This document shows positions 8,964 to 18,012 of a stretch of DNA of 64,000 nucleotides, piece by piece. The position numbers and the translations under genes are program-made. The stretch is taken from positions 1-64,000 of the forward strand of contig JAGBWK010000017.1 in NCBI GenBank assembly GCA_017629835.1, written 5' to 3'. Below the pieces are notes generated by a model, which saw nothing but the letters and a program-made list of their open reading frames with translations, searched no databases and was not told where the DNA came from. How positions within the stretch are numbered: the stretch's first letter is position 1; the number at the start of each line of letters is the position of its first letter. Source of the DNA: Muribaculaceae bacterium. Lineage in GTDB: Bacteria > Bacteroidota > Bacteroidia > Bacteroidales > Muribaculaceae.

Positions 8964-11729
8964 ATGAAAAAATCACTACTGTTACTCGTTGCATTGGTGG
9001 CTCTTTTCTGCGGCAAATCTTATGCTGCAATGTTTGAGGCTTCACCTCTGCCACTGCAAGAAGCAAGCAAGAATGTGGTAATTACATTCAATGCTGACGA
9101 ATGTAATGTCGAAGGTCTTAAAAATCTTTCTACCGACCTCTATGCTCACGTTGGTGTTTACACTACAAAATCGCCCAACGCTTGGTCGCATGTTAAGACT
9201 AAATGGGAAGAAAGCCTCCCTGTAAACTGCTTCAAGCGTGTTGCTGCTAACAAATATCAATTGACTATCGGTGATATGCGTTCTTATTTTGGTATTACTG
9301 ACGCATCTGAAATCATTACCAAAATTTGTATTATTGCACGCACTGCCGACGGTTCAGCTCAAACCAACGACAACTTTATCGAAGTTGAGCCAGCTGGTTT
9401 TGCTATGTCGTTCTTGACCGATCCCAAGAACACAGTTATTATTAAAGCAACTACAATTAACTTCACTGTTAATACTTCTGAAGCAGCTTCAATCAAGCTC
9501 TACGTTGACGGCGTAGTAAAGAAAGAAGCTAACAACGCAACATCGCTCGAATATAGTCAAACATTCAGTACTGTTGGTCAGGCAAATGAAGTAAAAGTAA
9601 CAGCAACTAAAGGCTCTGAAACTATCACCAAGGTTGCTAATGTGTTCTATGTAGGTTCTTCTGCTCAAGGCAACTATCCTGGCGGTGTACCCAAGCAGGG
9701 TGCTGTTCGCAATTCTGACGGCTCTGTAACCTTCTGTCTCGCTGCTCCACAAAAATCAAGCGTTGTGCTTGTTGGCTCTTGGGACAACTACAAGACACTC
9801 AACGAAAATCTTATGAAATACCAAGACTATCAAGGTTTCCGTTATTTCTGGACAACCGTTAAAGGTCTTGACAATGAAACTGCTTATCCTTACTATTATC
9901 TCGTTGACGGAAAATATAAAGTTGGCGACCCATACGCTAAACTTGTGCTCGACTGCCACGCTGACAAATGGTTGGGTAACGAAGGCGAAGACCCATGGCC
10001 AGGTCGTCCTGTATATCCCTACGACATTATGGACGACGTAATGCTCGCTGTTTATCAAGGAAATATCAACGATTACAACTGGAAAGTTAAGGACTTTGCA
10101 GCAAAGAATCCTATTGCTGTAACAAACCGCGATGCTTTGGTTATCTACGAACTTTTGTTCCGCGACTTCACTGGTACAGACAACAAGCCTGACGGTACTG
10201 TTCGCAAAGCTATCGAACAATTCGATTATATCAAAAATCTCGGTGTCACTGCAGTAGAGCTTATGCCTATCATGCAATTCGACGGCAATAACTCTTGGGG
10301 TTACAATACCAACTTCTTTATGGCTCCCGACAAATCGTATGGTTCACCCGACGATTACAAAGAGTTTATCGACCTTTGCCACCAGAACGGCATCGCAGTT
10401 ATTCTCGACATCGTATTCAATCACACTCCTGGCTTGCATCCTTGGTGGCAGATGTACGAAGAAGGAACAAGCCCCTTCTATAACGCAACTGCTCCTCACG
10501 GATTCGGCGTTTACAACGACATCAAACAGGATTATGGTCTTGTTGAAAAGCACTGGATTGACGTTCTTACCTACTGGTTGACTGAATACAAAGTCGACGG
10601 TTTCCGCTTCGACCTCGTTAAAGGTCTTGGTGATACAAATAGCTACGGTGGTGGCGACATGGCTTATAATGATTCACGTCTTAACCGTATGAATCGCCTC
10701 TATCAGGCAATGAAGAAGGTTAATCCCCATGTTATTCACATCAACGAAGCATTCGTAGGCTACGAAGAAGAGGTTGCTATGGGCAACTATGGTATGATTC
10801 AATGGAACAATCAGAATGGTCAAGGTGGTACTTATGCTAAAGCACTTGGCGCTGACCTCCAGTATTTCAATGCTCAAAAATGCAGCCGTCCCGCTGGCTC
10901 TACAGTCGACTATGCTGAAAGTCACGACGAACAGCGCCTCGGTTGGTATGCTAAAAATGAAGGTGACCATAACTCAGTTAAGTCATCAAAATCAGGTCGT
11001 TGCAAACGCGTAGGATCTGTTTATGCTCAGATGCTTATGCAGCCCGGTCCTAAGATGATTTGGCAATATGGTGAACTCGCTAACGAAGAAAATACCAAGA
11101 AGCCTGAAGGCGACAACAATACAGACCCTAAAGAAGTAGGTTATCAATATCGCACCGAGCCTGACCGCAATGCTCTTTACAACTCTATCGCTCAAATCAA
11201 CTGGCTTCGCCGTTTGAATCCCGAACTGTTCGGTGCTAATTCAACTATAGTTTACAACAACTTTGGTAATAGCAACAGTGTACGCTCTATCCGTGTCACT
11301 AACGGCAATAAAGAGGTTGTTGCATTTATCAACCCCGGTACATCTGGCGATGAAACTATTACAGCAAGCACTACTGTGCTGAATGCATCTAATTGCCAAC
11401 TCGTGTCAGAAGCTCGCAACGCAAAATCAAAACTCACTGGCTCTGGCAAATCGGTAAGTGTTAAACTTCCTTCTAACTCTTACGCAGTTTATGCAACAAC
11501 TCAGGTAGCAGATGTAGAAGATGTTGTAGCCGATGTTACTGAAAACTCTTTCCGAGTTTACACTGTAGCTGGTTCTATCGTCATCGAAGGCGAATACGAC
11601 TATGCAACAGTTTACGATATGACAGGTCGCCTCGTTGAAGCTGGCTCTAATATCGGTAATGTAAATGTAGCTGCTGGTCTCTATGTAGTCGATGTTGACG
11701 GCAACGCTACTAAGCTTCTTGTACGATAA
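8964..11729 (+). CDS. Secreted GH13 alpha-amylase family protein with C-terminal sorting domain
   Basis: A 921-residue secreted glycoside hydrolase of family 13, expected to act on starch-like alpha-glucans. A signal peptide covers residues 1-21. Residues 24-230 form N-terminal beta domains, 245-330 resemble a CBM48-type domain, and the catalytic barrel runs about 390-760. Catalytic residues are visible: DIVFNH at 482-487 (region I), nucleophile D550 in GFRFD, acid/base E595 in HINEAF, and D655 in SHDE. The last 65 residues (VYDMTGRLV, then AGLYVVDV) look like a type 9 secretion type-A sorting domain. No susC/susD genes are adjacent. It has its own promoter and a strong downstream terminator. 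Confidence 0.9.
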   Translation: MKKSLLLLVALVALFCGKSYAAMFEASPLPLQEASKNVVITFNADECNVEGLKNLSTDLYAHVGVYTTKSPNAWSHVKTKWEESLPVNCFKRVAANKYQLTIGDMRSYFGITDASEIITKICIIARTADGSAQTNDNFIEVEPAGFAMSFLTDPKNTVIIKATTINFTVNTSEAASIKLYVDGVVKKEANNATSLEYSQTFSTVGQANEVKVTATKGSETITKVANVFYVGSSAQGNYPGGVPKQGAVRNSDGSVTFCLAAPQKSSVVLVGSWDNYKTLNENLMKYQDYQGFRYFWTTVKGLDNETAYPYYYLVDGKYKVGDPYAKLVLDCHADKWLGNEGEDPWPGRPVYPYDIMDDVMLAVYQGNINDYNWKVKDFAAKNPIAVTNRDALVIYELLFRDFTGTDNKPDGTVRKAIEQFDYIKNLGVTAVELMPIMQFDGNNSWGYNTNFFMAPDKSYGSPDDYKEFIDLCHQNGIAVILDIVFNHTPGLHPWWQMYEEGTSPFYNATAPHGFGVYNDIKQDYGLVEKHWIDVLTYWLTEYKVDGFRFDLVKGLGDTNSYGGGDMAYNDSRLNRMNRLYQAMKKVNPHVIHINEAFVGYEEEVAMGNYGMIQWNNQNGQGGTYAKALGADLQYFNAQKCSRPAGSTVDYAESHDEQRLGWYAKNEGDHNSVKSSKSGRCKRVGSVYAQMLMQPGPKMIWQYGELANEENTKKPEGDNNTDPKEVGYQYRTEPDRNALYNSIAQINWLRRLNPELFGANSTIVYNNFGNSNSVRSIRVTNGNKEVVAFINPGTSGDETITASTTVLNASNCQLVSEARNAKSKLTGSGKSVSVKLPSNSYAVYATTQVADVEDVVADVTENSFRVYTVAGSIVIEGEYDYATVYDMTGRLVEAGSNIGNVNVAAGLYVVDVDGNATKLLVR

Positions 11730-11787
11730 TCACGACTGAATTTGGGAGAATATTCTGATATTCTCGCTGAAAATCAATAAAAATATG

Positions 11788-11835
11788 CGAGTGTCGCTTA
11801 ATTGAATAGCGGCACTCGTATTTTTTATTTTTACA
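11788..11835 (+). terminator. Rho-independent terminator after the amylase gene
   Basis: An 11-bp stem (CGAGTGTCGCT at 11788-11798 with AGCGGCACTCG at 11808-11818, one G-T pair) is followed by a T-rich run to about 11835. A separate 8-bp inverted repeat, GAGAATAT/ATATTCTC, lies just upstream at 11746-11765. Confidence 0.85.
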
Positions 11836-11851
11836 GTTTGGATTTTTGTAG

Positions 11852-11859
11852 TATATTTG
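11852..11859 (+). promoter_or_regulatory. -7 box TATATTTG of the LysE-family gene
   Basis: TATATTTG lies 6 nt before the ATG at 11866, so the mRNA would have almost no leader. No TTTG at the proper distance upstream is visible; the upstream position is occupied by the T-run of the preceding terminator. Confidence 0.5.
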
Positions 11860-11865
11860 CAAGAT

Positions 11866-12519
11866 ATGGAGACTTTAGGTCAAGTGATATTCAGCGGTAT
11901 CATTATAGGCATACTGATTTCGGCTCCTATGGGGCCTGTCGGGATGCTTGTAATTCAACGCACTCTTAACAAAGGTCGTTGGCCTGCGTTTTTCACTGGC
12001 ATTGGTGCAGGAGTTTCCGATTTGCTCTACAGTTTCTTATGTGGATTCGGCCTGTCGTTCGTTACCGATTTCATCGAGGGCAACAAAATGATTTTGCAAA
12101 TCGTTGGCTCAATCGTCATCATCGGCTTTGCTATCTACCTGTTCCAAAAAAATCCGTCGCGTACACTGCAGAAAAGGGCTGAGACAAAATCAAACCTCTT
12201 TTCCGATATTGCAACTGGATTTATTTTTACTTTCTCCAACCCATTGATATTGTTCTTCATAATGGGTCTTTTTGGTCGTTTCAACTTCTTATCTCCCGAC
12301 TATCTTTACTACCACTATATCGTAGGCTTCGCATCAATTTTTGGCGGCGCATTGCTATGGTGGTATTTCATCACTTTCTTGGTCAACAAACTTCGCTCCC
12401 ATTTCAATGTGCGCTCAATGTGGTTCCTCAACCGCATTATCGGTACAATATTGTTCATTATGGCAGTCGTTGGCATTTGGCAAGGTGTAGAAGGACTTAT
12501 TGCACAACCTAATATGTAA
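11866..12519 (+). CDS. LysE-family amino acid exporter
   Basis: A membrane protein of about 217 residues with six hydrophobic segments, of the LysE/RhtB translocator family, which exports amino acids or related metabolites. The N-terminal signature APMGPVGMLVIQRTLNKGR and the following AGVSDLLYS segment are typical. I choose the ATG at 11866 over an in-frame TTG nine bases earlier, because that TTG forms part of the TATATTTG -7 box. A glutamine synthetase gene follows 36 bp downstream on the same strand without a visible promoter or terminator, so the two may be cotranscribed. The exported substrate is unknown. Confidence 0.88.
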   Translation: METLGQVIFSGIIIGILISAPMGPVGMLVIQRTLNKGRWPAFFTGIGAGVSDLLYSFLCGFGLSFVTDFIEGNKMILQIVGSIVIIGFAIYLFQKNPSRTLQKRAETKSNLFSDIATGFIFTFSNPLILFFIMGLFGRFNFLSPDYLYYHYIVGFASIFGGALLWWYFITFLVNKLRSHFNVRSMWFLNRIIGTILFIMAVVGIWQGVEGLIAQPNM

Positions 12520-12555
12520 TTCATTCGCAAACAAATCGACTAAATATATTTATAT

Positions 12556-14067
12556 ATGAACAAAACAGTTCTGCTCAACAAAAATCTTATCGTTCAATAT
12601 CTCGAAAAGCCTGCCGCTGAGTTCACTCGCGACGACATCGTTCGTTTTATCATCGATAATGAAATCGAGATGGTCAACTTCATGTATCCTGCTGAAGACG
12701 GCCGTTTGAAAACCCTTAATTTCATAATCAACGACCTTGATTATCTCGAAACAATTCTCACTACCGGCGAGCGTGTTGACGGCTCAAGCCTATTCTCTTT
12801 CATCGAAGCTGGCTCAAGCGACCTCTATGTTATGCCTCGCTTTTCTACTGCGTTTGTTGACCCCTTTGCCGAAATTCCCACAGTGGCAATGCTCTGCTCA
12901 TTCTTCGATAAGGATGGCAATCCGCTCGCAAGCTCTCCTGAGATGACGTTGAAAAAAGCGTGCGATGAATTCCGCAGTGCTACTGGCCTCGAATTCTGTG
13001 CAATGGGTGAACTCGAATATTACGTTATCACTCCCGAAGAAACTGATTTCCCCGCTCGCGACCAGAAAGGATATCACGAGTCAGCTCCTTTTGCAAAACT
13101 CAATGATTTCCGTGCTACATGTATGCGCTACGTAGCCCAAACTGGTGGTCAAATCAAGTATGGTCACTCAGAGGTAGGTAACTTTGTGCTCGACGGTTTC
13201 AATTGGGAGCAAAACGAAATAGAATTCCTTCCCGTAGCTGCTGAATTGGCTGCCGACCAATTGATTCTTGCTAAGTGGGTGATTCGCAATTTGGCGTACA
13301 ACATGGGCTTGAATGTTACTTTTGCACCCAAAATCACTCCCGGTAAAGCTGGCTCTGGTCTTCACATCCACATGAAACTGACTCGCAATGGCTCAAATGT
13401 GATGCTTGATGAGGACCTCAAACTCAGCAAGGATGCTCGTCGTTTAATCGCTGGACTTATGACTATGGCGCCTTCGTTGACTGCTTTCGGCAACACTAAT
13501 CCAACATCATATTTCCGCCTCGTGCCTCATCAGGAAGCACCTACCAATATCTGTTGGGGCGACCGCAACCGCTCAGTTCTCGTCAGAGTACCTCTCGGCT
13601 GGACTACATCAAATGATATGTGCCATGTAGCTAATCCGTTGACTCCTCCATCGAAGTTTGATGCAGCTCAGAAGCAGACTATCGAAATCCGCTCTGGCGA
13701 CTGCTCTGCCGATGTTCATTACTATCTTGCTGGGCTGGCAGTTGCAGCTCGCTTAGGCTTTGAAATGACTGAAGCTGACGCACTGCAAGTGGCTGAGAAA
13801 AACTATGTTGATGTCAATATTCATCGCGCAGAAAATGCTGCTCGCCTTGCTACACTCAATTCGCTCCCAACAAGTTGTGTAACAAGTGCCGACGCATTGC
13901 TCCAGCAACGCGACCTTTACGAAAAGCTTGGCGTATTCTCTCCCGGTGTAATTGACCGCACAATCGAAAAGCTCCGTAACTACAACGACGTAGGCCTATG
14001 TCAAGAAGCTACTGCCAATCCCGAATTAATGGCAGAGCTGATTAAGGCATACTTCCATTGCGGATAA
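12556..14067 (+). CDS. Glutamine synthetase, type I-like
   Basis: A 503-residue glutamine synthetase that makes glutamine from glutamate, ammonia and ATP. Family motifs are visible: VDGSSLFSF near residue 76, GELEYY near 154, GSGLHIHMK near 270, FRLVPHQEAP near 320, and NRSVLVRVP near 340, followed by EIRSGD. The metal and substrate residues in these motifs appear intact. The NLYxLP adenylylation motif of enterobacterial GSI is not evident, so control by adenylylation is unlikely. It lies 36 bp after the LysE-type exporter. It converges with uvrD, only 40 bp away, and I see no hairpin terminator between them. Confidence 0.9.
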   Translation: MNKTVLLNKNLIVQYLEKPAAEFTRDDIVRFIIDNEIEMVNFMYPAEDGRLKTLNFIINDLDYLETILTTGERVDGSSLFSFIEAGSSDLYVMPRFSTAFVDPFAEIPTVAMLCSFFDKDGNPLASSPEMTLKKACDEFRSATGLEFCAMGELEYYVITPEETDFPARDQKGYHESAPFAKLNDFRATCMRYVAQTGGQIKYGHSEVGNFVLDGFNWEQNEIEFLPVAAELAADQLILAKWVIRNLAYNMGLNVTFAPKITPGKAGSGLHIHMKLTRNGSNVMLDEDLKLSKDARRLIAGLMTMAPSLTAFGNTNPTSYFRLVPHQEAPTNICWGDRNRSVLVRVPLGWTTSNDMCHVANPLTPPSKFDAAQKQTIEIRSGDCSADVHYYLAGLAVAARLGFEMTEADALQVAEKNYVDVNIHRAENAARLATLNSLPTSCVTSADALLQQRDLYEKLGVFSPGVIDRTIEKLRNYNDVGLCQEATANPELMAELIKAYFHCG

Positions 14068-14107
14068 TTCTCGCGTCGGTCGGGTGTTAGTTGCTTCTCT
14101 TTGGGCA

Positions 14108-16429
14108 TCAAAGAATATTGAATTTCGCAAATTTCAGAAGCAGAGTCTTAGTGTCAAGACTTGAGAACTGTACTACAATTCTTGGATTTGCCGATGATGT
14201 GTCAATCTCTTTGATTGTTCCGCGCCCGAATCTTTCATGTTCGATTTTCATGCCAGTCGATAATTCGCTGGCTTCATGAATAAGATACTTTGATGAGCCT
14301 CCAGAACGTAGCACGTTTTGGGGGCTTCTGCTTTGAATAGTTGGCTTGCTGAAGCTGCTTGTTGTCGACGGGCTGCTTGTCGCAGGCTTGCGATTAGGCG
14401 TGGAGTGATACGATTGTTGGTAGCTTTCAATAGGATTGAACATTGGACTCGATTCGTAGCCTGTGCCAGCCGACATACGTAGGTATGCAGGATTTATGTC
14501 GCGAATAAATCGCGAGGGTTGGCAAGTGACCGTTTGTCCGTTGCGGAAACGGCTTGCAGCATACGACATCATGCAAAATTTCTTTGCGCGCGTAATCGCA
14601 ACATATAGCAGTCGGCGTTCCTCTTCAATTTCGGCTGCGGAGCTGCACGACATAGCCGAGGGGAATAGATCCTCTTCGAGCCCTACGATGAAAACGTTGC
14701 TGAATTCCAGTCCTTTTGCTGCGTGAACAGTCATTAGCGTCACTCGTGGCTCATCACCTTGCTCCTCATCTTGGTCGGTCAAAAGTGAGATTTGAGCCAA
14801 ATAGTCGGAGATTCCAATTTCCTCTAATCCATGTTCCATTTGCATCGACACAAATTCCTTCACACCATTCATCAATTCCTGCAAGTTCTCCTGCTTGGAA
14901 ATGCTTTCGGGAGTGTGGTCGGTCATCAATATTGATAGCAACTGTGTCTGTTTAATTATCCTTACAGCAAGAGTTTCGGCGTTGACCCCTTCGGCATTGG
15001 CTTGAATGAAGCCCTCAATCATTTCGACAAAGGCGGCAAGGCGTTTGCGGGTGCCAGAGTTGAACACTGGGTTGTCGTTGAGGCTATGCAACACTTCCCA
15101 AATGCTTCGTTGATTGTCGATAGCCAAGCGAACAAGTTTGTTGATAGTTGTCTCGCCGATTCCGCGAGCAGGGGTGTTGATTATGCGACGCAATGCCTCG
15201 TCGTCGTTGGGATTTACCGACAGACGGAAATATGCAATTGCATCCTTAATCTCTTTGCGTTGATAGAACGAAAGGCCTCCATAAATACGATATGGGACGT
15301 TGCGCTTTCTGAGCGACTCTTCAAGAATACGCGATTGGGCATTCGTGCGGTAGAGTATCGCAAATTCATCATAGCTTAAGCCGCATTCAATCTTGCGTTG
15401 CGATAGTCGGTTGGCTACATTGAAGCTCTCCTCATAGTCGCTATAGCATTTCACAACCTCAATGCGGTTGCCTAATTCATTCTCCGAGAATACCTTTTTG
15501 GGGATTTGGTATTTATTCTTTTCAATCAATGAGTTAGCTGCATTGATGATGTTTTGCGTCGAGCGATAGTTTTGCTCAAGTTTGAATATGGCAAGATTAG
15601 GGTAGGCGTTCTTTAGGTTGATTATGTTTTTGATATTTGCCCCTCGGAATGAGTAGATGCTCTGTGCGTCATCGCCCACGACGCATAGATTGTTTGCGTT
15701 GCTGCATAGTTGCGACACTATCAAATGTTGCGCAAAGTTGGTGTCTTGATACTCATCGACAAGTATATAGCGGAAAAATTCGCGGTAATGAGCCAATACG
15801 TCGGCATTGTCGCGCAATAACACGTTTGTATAGTAGAGTAAGTCGTCGAAATCCATCGCTCCAGCCAAGAAGCAGCGACTCTTGTAGGCCTTATAGATTT
15901 GAGCCAACTCTGGGCGACGGGCACGTCGGTCAGCGTCCATTAGCTCTTGGTTGCACATATAGGCTTCGGGCGACATCAATGCGTTCTTAGCCATTGAAAT
16001 GGTTGACTGTACGACGTTTGGCTTATATATCTTGTCGTCGAGCCCCATATCCTTTATAATAGTCTTTATCAGTGATTTAGAGTCGGCTGTATCGTAGATT
16101 GTGAAGTCGCGCTTAAACCCAATTCTGTCGGCATTCTGTCGCAATATGAGTGAAAAGATTGAATGGAATGTGCCCATCCAAAGTTTCGATGCCGTAGGCG
16201 CACCCACCAACGATTCGATTCGCTGGCGCATTTCGCGTGCCGCTTTGTTGGTAAATGTCAGCGCAAGTATGCGGAATGGCTCATAGCCATTATTCAGTAA
16301 GTGAACTATCTTATAGGTAAGCACACGAGTTTTGCCCGAACCAGCTCCTGCTATGACGAGCGAGGGGCCGTCGAGATACTCAACAGCTGTGCGTTGTGGT
16401 TTGTTAAGTTGGTCGAGATATGTGCTCAT
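14108..16429 (-). CDS. uvrD: UvrD/PcrA/Rep-type ATP-dependent DNA helicase
   Basis: A 773-residue superfamily 1A helicase that unwinds DNA 3' to 5' in repair and in clearing proteins from DNA. Motif I is AGAGSGKT (27-34), motif II VDEYQD (224-229), motif III DDAQSIYSFRGA near 255, motif IV QNYRST near 285, and motif V/VI TVHAAKGLEF and VAITRAKK near 570-620. The C-terminal 60 residues resemble the small Tudor-like domain of PcrA/UvrD. Its ATG (16429-16427) shares its A with the TGA stop of the small DUF4250 gene just upstream, so translation is probably coupled. Confidence 0.95.
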   Translation of the reverse strand: MSTYLDQLNKPQRTAVEYLDGPSLVIAGAGSGKTRVLTYKIVHLLNNGYEPFRILALTFTNKAAREMRQRIESLVGAPTASKLWMGTFHSIFSLILRQNADRIGFKRDFTIYDTADSKSLIKTIIKDMGLDDKIYKPNVVQSTISMAKNALMSPEAYMCNQELMDADRRARRPELAQIYKAYKSRCFLAGAMDFDDLLYYTNVLLRDNADVLAHYREFFRYILVDEYQDTNFAQHLIVSQLCSNANNLCVVGDDAQSIYSFRGANIKNIINLKNAYPNLAIFKLEQNYRSTQNIINAANSLIEKNKYQIPKKVFSENELGNRIEVVKCYSDYEESFNVANRLSQRKIECGLSYDEFAILYRTNAQSRILEESLRKRNVPYRIYGGLSFYQRKEIKDAIAYFRLSVNPNDDEALRRIINTPARGIGETTINKLVRLAIDNQRSIWEVLHSLNDNPVFNSGTRKRLAAFVEMIEGFIQANAEGVNAETLAVRIIKQTQLLSILMTDHTPESISKQENLQELMNGVKEFVSMQMEHGLEEIGISDYLAQISLLTDQDEEQGDEPRVTLMTVHAAKGLEFSNVFIVGLEEDLFPSAMSCSSAAEIEEERRLLYVAITRAKKFCMMSYAASRFRNGQTVTCQPSRFIRDINPAYLRMSAGTGYESSPMFNPIESYQQSYHSTPNRKPATSSPSTTSSFSKPTIQSRSPQNVLRSGGSSKYLIHEASELSTGMKIEHERFGRGTIKEIDTSSANPRIVVQFSSLDTKTLLLKFAKFNIL

Positions 16430-16605
16430 CAGATGAATTTGTTCAATTGTGGACTATATACGTAACCTATTGTCGCCAATTTTGCTTTTATTTCATCTTG
16501 GTCGACATCCTCCGATTCGCATAAATCATCGAGAGTGGGGTAGTAGTCTCTTAGCTTGGTGTTAACCATGCAGAGAAGTATCATTGGGTCGTTTGGTATA
16601 ATCAT
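16429..16605 (-). CDS. DUF4250 domain protein
   Basis: A 58-residue protein, beginning MIIPNDPMILLCMVNTKLRD and containing a YPTLDDLCESEDVD stretch and an IKAKLATIGY helix. This matches the DUF4250 family as I remember it: a small helical protein of unknown function found in Firmicutes and Bacteroidetes. The stop TGA (16431-16429) overlaps the uvrD start by one base (TGATG), so it heads a two-gene operon with the helicase. A TAACTTTG box ends 5 nt before its ATG, suggesting a leaderless transcript. A function linked to DNA repair is inference from this arrangement only. Confidence 0.88.
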   Translation of the reverse strand: MIIPNDPMILLCMVNTKLRDYYPTLDDLCESEDVDQDEIKAKLATIGYVYSPQLNKFI

Positions 16606-16610
16606 AACAA

Positions 16611-16618
16611 CAAAGTTA
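16611..16618 (-). promoter_or_regulatory. -7 box TAACTTTG of the DUF4250-uvrD operon
   Basis: On the minus strand TAACTTTG (16618 to 16611) ends 5 nt before the ATG of the DUF4250 gene. No clear -33 TTTG at 19-21 bp. The predicted mRNA has a leader of a few bases at most. Confidence 0.5.
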
Positions 16619-16695
16619 ACTAATTTTCTTCAATCTTTTTCTTCATTCGTCATTATTTATGTTCAGTTTGCTGAGTGTTTATCGTCGAAATTTAG

Positions 16696-16703
16696 TAACT
16701 TTG
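16696..16703 (+). promoter_or_regulatory. -7 box TAACTTTG before the aminotransferase
   Basis: TAACTTTG at 16696-16703 gives an expected start near 16708 and a leader of about 90 nt before the gene at 16798. The -33 region is not convincing. Confidence 0.5.
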
Positions 16704-16797
16704 CATTATCAATTAATTTCGACATAGGATTTTAGTGTAGATTTTCGCTATAACTAATGAATATGTCGCTAAGAAAGTTTTAATAGAAGCTTCTTAT

Positions 16798-17991
16798 ATG
16801 CCAAAAATTTCACAGCGCGGACAAATTATGCCCGCTTCTCCAATTCGTAAACTCGTTCCGTTGGCCAACAAGGCTAAGGAGCGTGGACTTACGGTTTATC
16901 ATTTGAATATCGGACAGCCCGACCTGCCAAGTCCACCTGAAGGCTTGGAGGCTCTCAAACATATCGACCGCACGACTCTCGAGTATAGCCCCTCTGAAGG
17001 CTTGTTATCATTGCGTGAAAAGTTGTGCGATTACTATCATCGCTTCAATATCGATGTCGATGTTGATGATATTATTGTCACTACCGGTGGCTCCGAAGCT
17101 GTGTTGTTCGCGTTTATGGCTTGCCTTGACCCGGGCGATGAGATTATCGTCCCAGAGCCTGCCTACGCCAACTATATGGCATTCGCTATATCAGCTGGTG
17201 CAAAGATTGTGACTGTGCCTTCATCTATCGAAGAGGGCTTCGCTTTGCCCCCAGTTGAAAAATTCGAGGAGCTGATTACCGAGCGTACAAAAGGTATCCT
17301 CATATGTAACCCCAATAACCCAACTGGTTATCTCTACACTCAGAAAGAGATGAATCAGATTCGCGACCTTGTCAAGAAGCACGACCTGTTCCTTTTCTCT
17401 GATGAGGTTTACCGCGAATTCTGCTATACTGGTGCTCCATATATCTCGGCATTTCATCTTGAAGGTATTCAGAATCAAGTTGTTCTTATCGACTCTGTAT
17501 CGAAACGCTACAGCGAGTGTGGAATCAGAATTGGTGCATTGATTACCAAACACAAGGAGCTGAAAAAGAATGTGATGAAGTTCTGTCAAGCTCGTCTAAG
17601 CCCACCATTACTCGGACAGTTTGTGGCTGAAGCATCAATTGACACATCGAAGGAATATATGCTGATGACTTACAACGAGTATGTTGAGCGCCGTAAGTTC
17701 CTCATCGATGGGCTTAATCGCATTCCAGGGTGCTATTCGCCTATACCTATGGGTGCATTTTACACTGTCGTTTCTTTGCCAGTCGACGATGCTGAAAAAT
17801 TCTGCGAGTGGTGTCTCGAAGAGTTTGAATACCAAGGCGCTACAGTCTTTATGGCTCCTGCATCAGGCTTCTACGCAAACCCTGGCCATGGCAAAAACGA
17901 GGTGCGAATGGCATACGTGCTCAATAAAGAGGACCTCACGAAAGCATTAAATGTGCTCCGTGAAGCACTCAAGGCCTACAATAGCCGATAA
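16798..17991 (+). CDS. Class I/II PLP-dependent aminotransferase
   Basis: A 397-residue fold-type I aminotransferase of the aspartate aminotransferase superfamily. Visible are GQPD near 39-42, NPNNPTG at 171-177, D202 and Y205 of the cofactor pocket, the Schiff-base lysine K236 in SVSKRYS, and R244. Length is usual for the group. Such enzymes transfer amino groups between amino acids and 2-oxoacids; this sequence does not let me name the substrate with confidence (aspartate, an aromatic residue or a branched-chain residue are all possible). A LolC/E-type permease gene follows after 21 bp and may be cotranscribed. Confidence 0.9.
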   Translation: MPKISQRGQIMPASPIRKLVPLANKAKERGLTVYHLNIGQPDLPSPPEGLEALKHIDRTTLEYSPSEGLLSLREKLCDYYHRFNIDVDVDDIIVTTGGSEAVLFAFMACLDPGDEIIVPEPAYANYMAFAISAGAKIVTVPSSIEEGFALPPVEKFEELITERTKGILICNPNNPTGYLYTQKEMNQIRDLVKKHDLFLFSDEVYREFCYTGAPYISAFHLEGIQNQVVLIDSVSKRYSECGIRIGALITKHKELKKNVMKFCQARLSPPLLGQFVAEASIDTSKEYMLMTYNEYVERRKFLIDGLNRIPGCYSPIPMGAFYTVVSLPVDDAEKFCEWCLEEFEYQGATVFMAPASGFYANPGHGKNEVRMAYVLNKEDLTKALNVLREALKAYNSR

Positions 17992-18012
17992 TAATTACCC
18001 AATATCATCTGA

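Noticed and set aside
9756-10277. 173-codon frame on the minus strand within the amylase gene
   Set aside because: Antisense shadow of a well-supported GH13 catalytic region, with no domain of its own.
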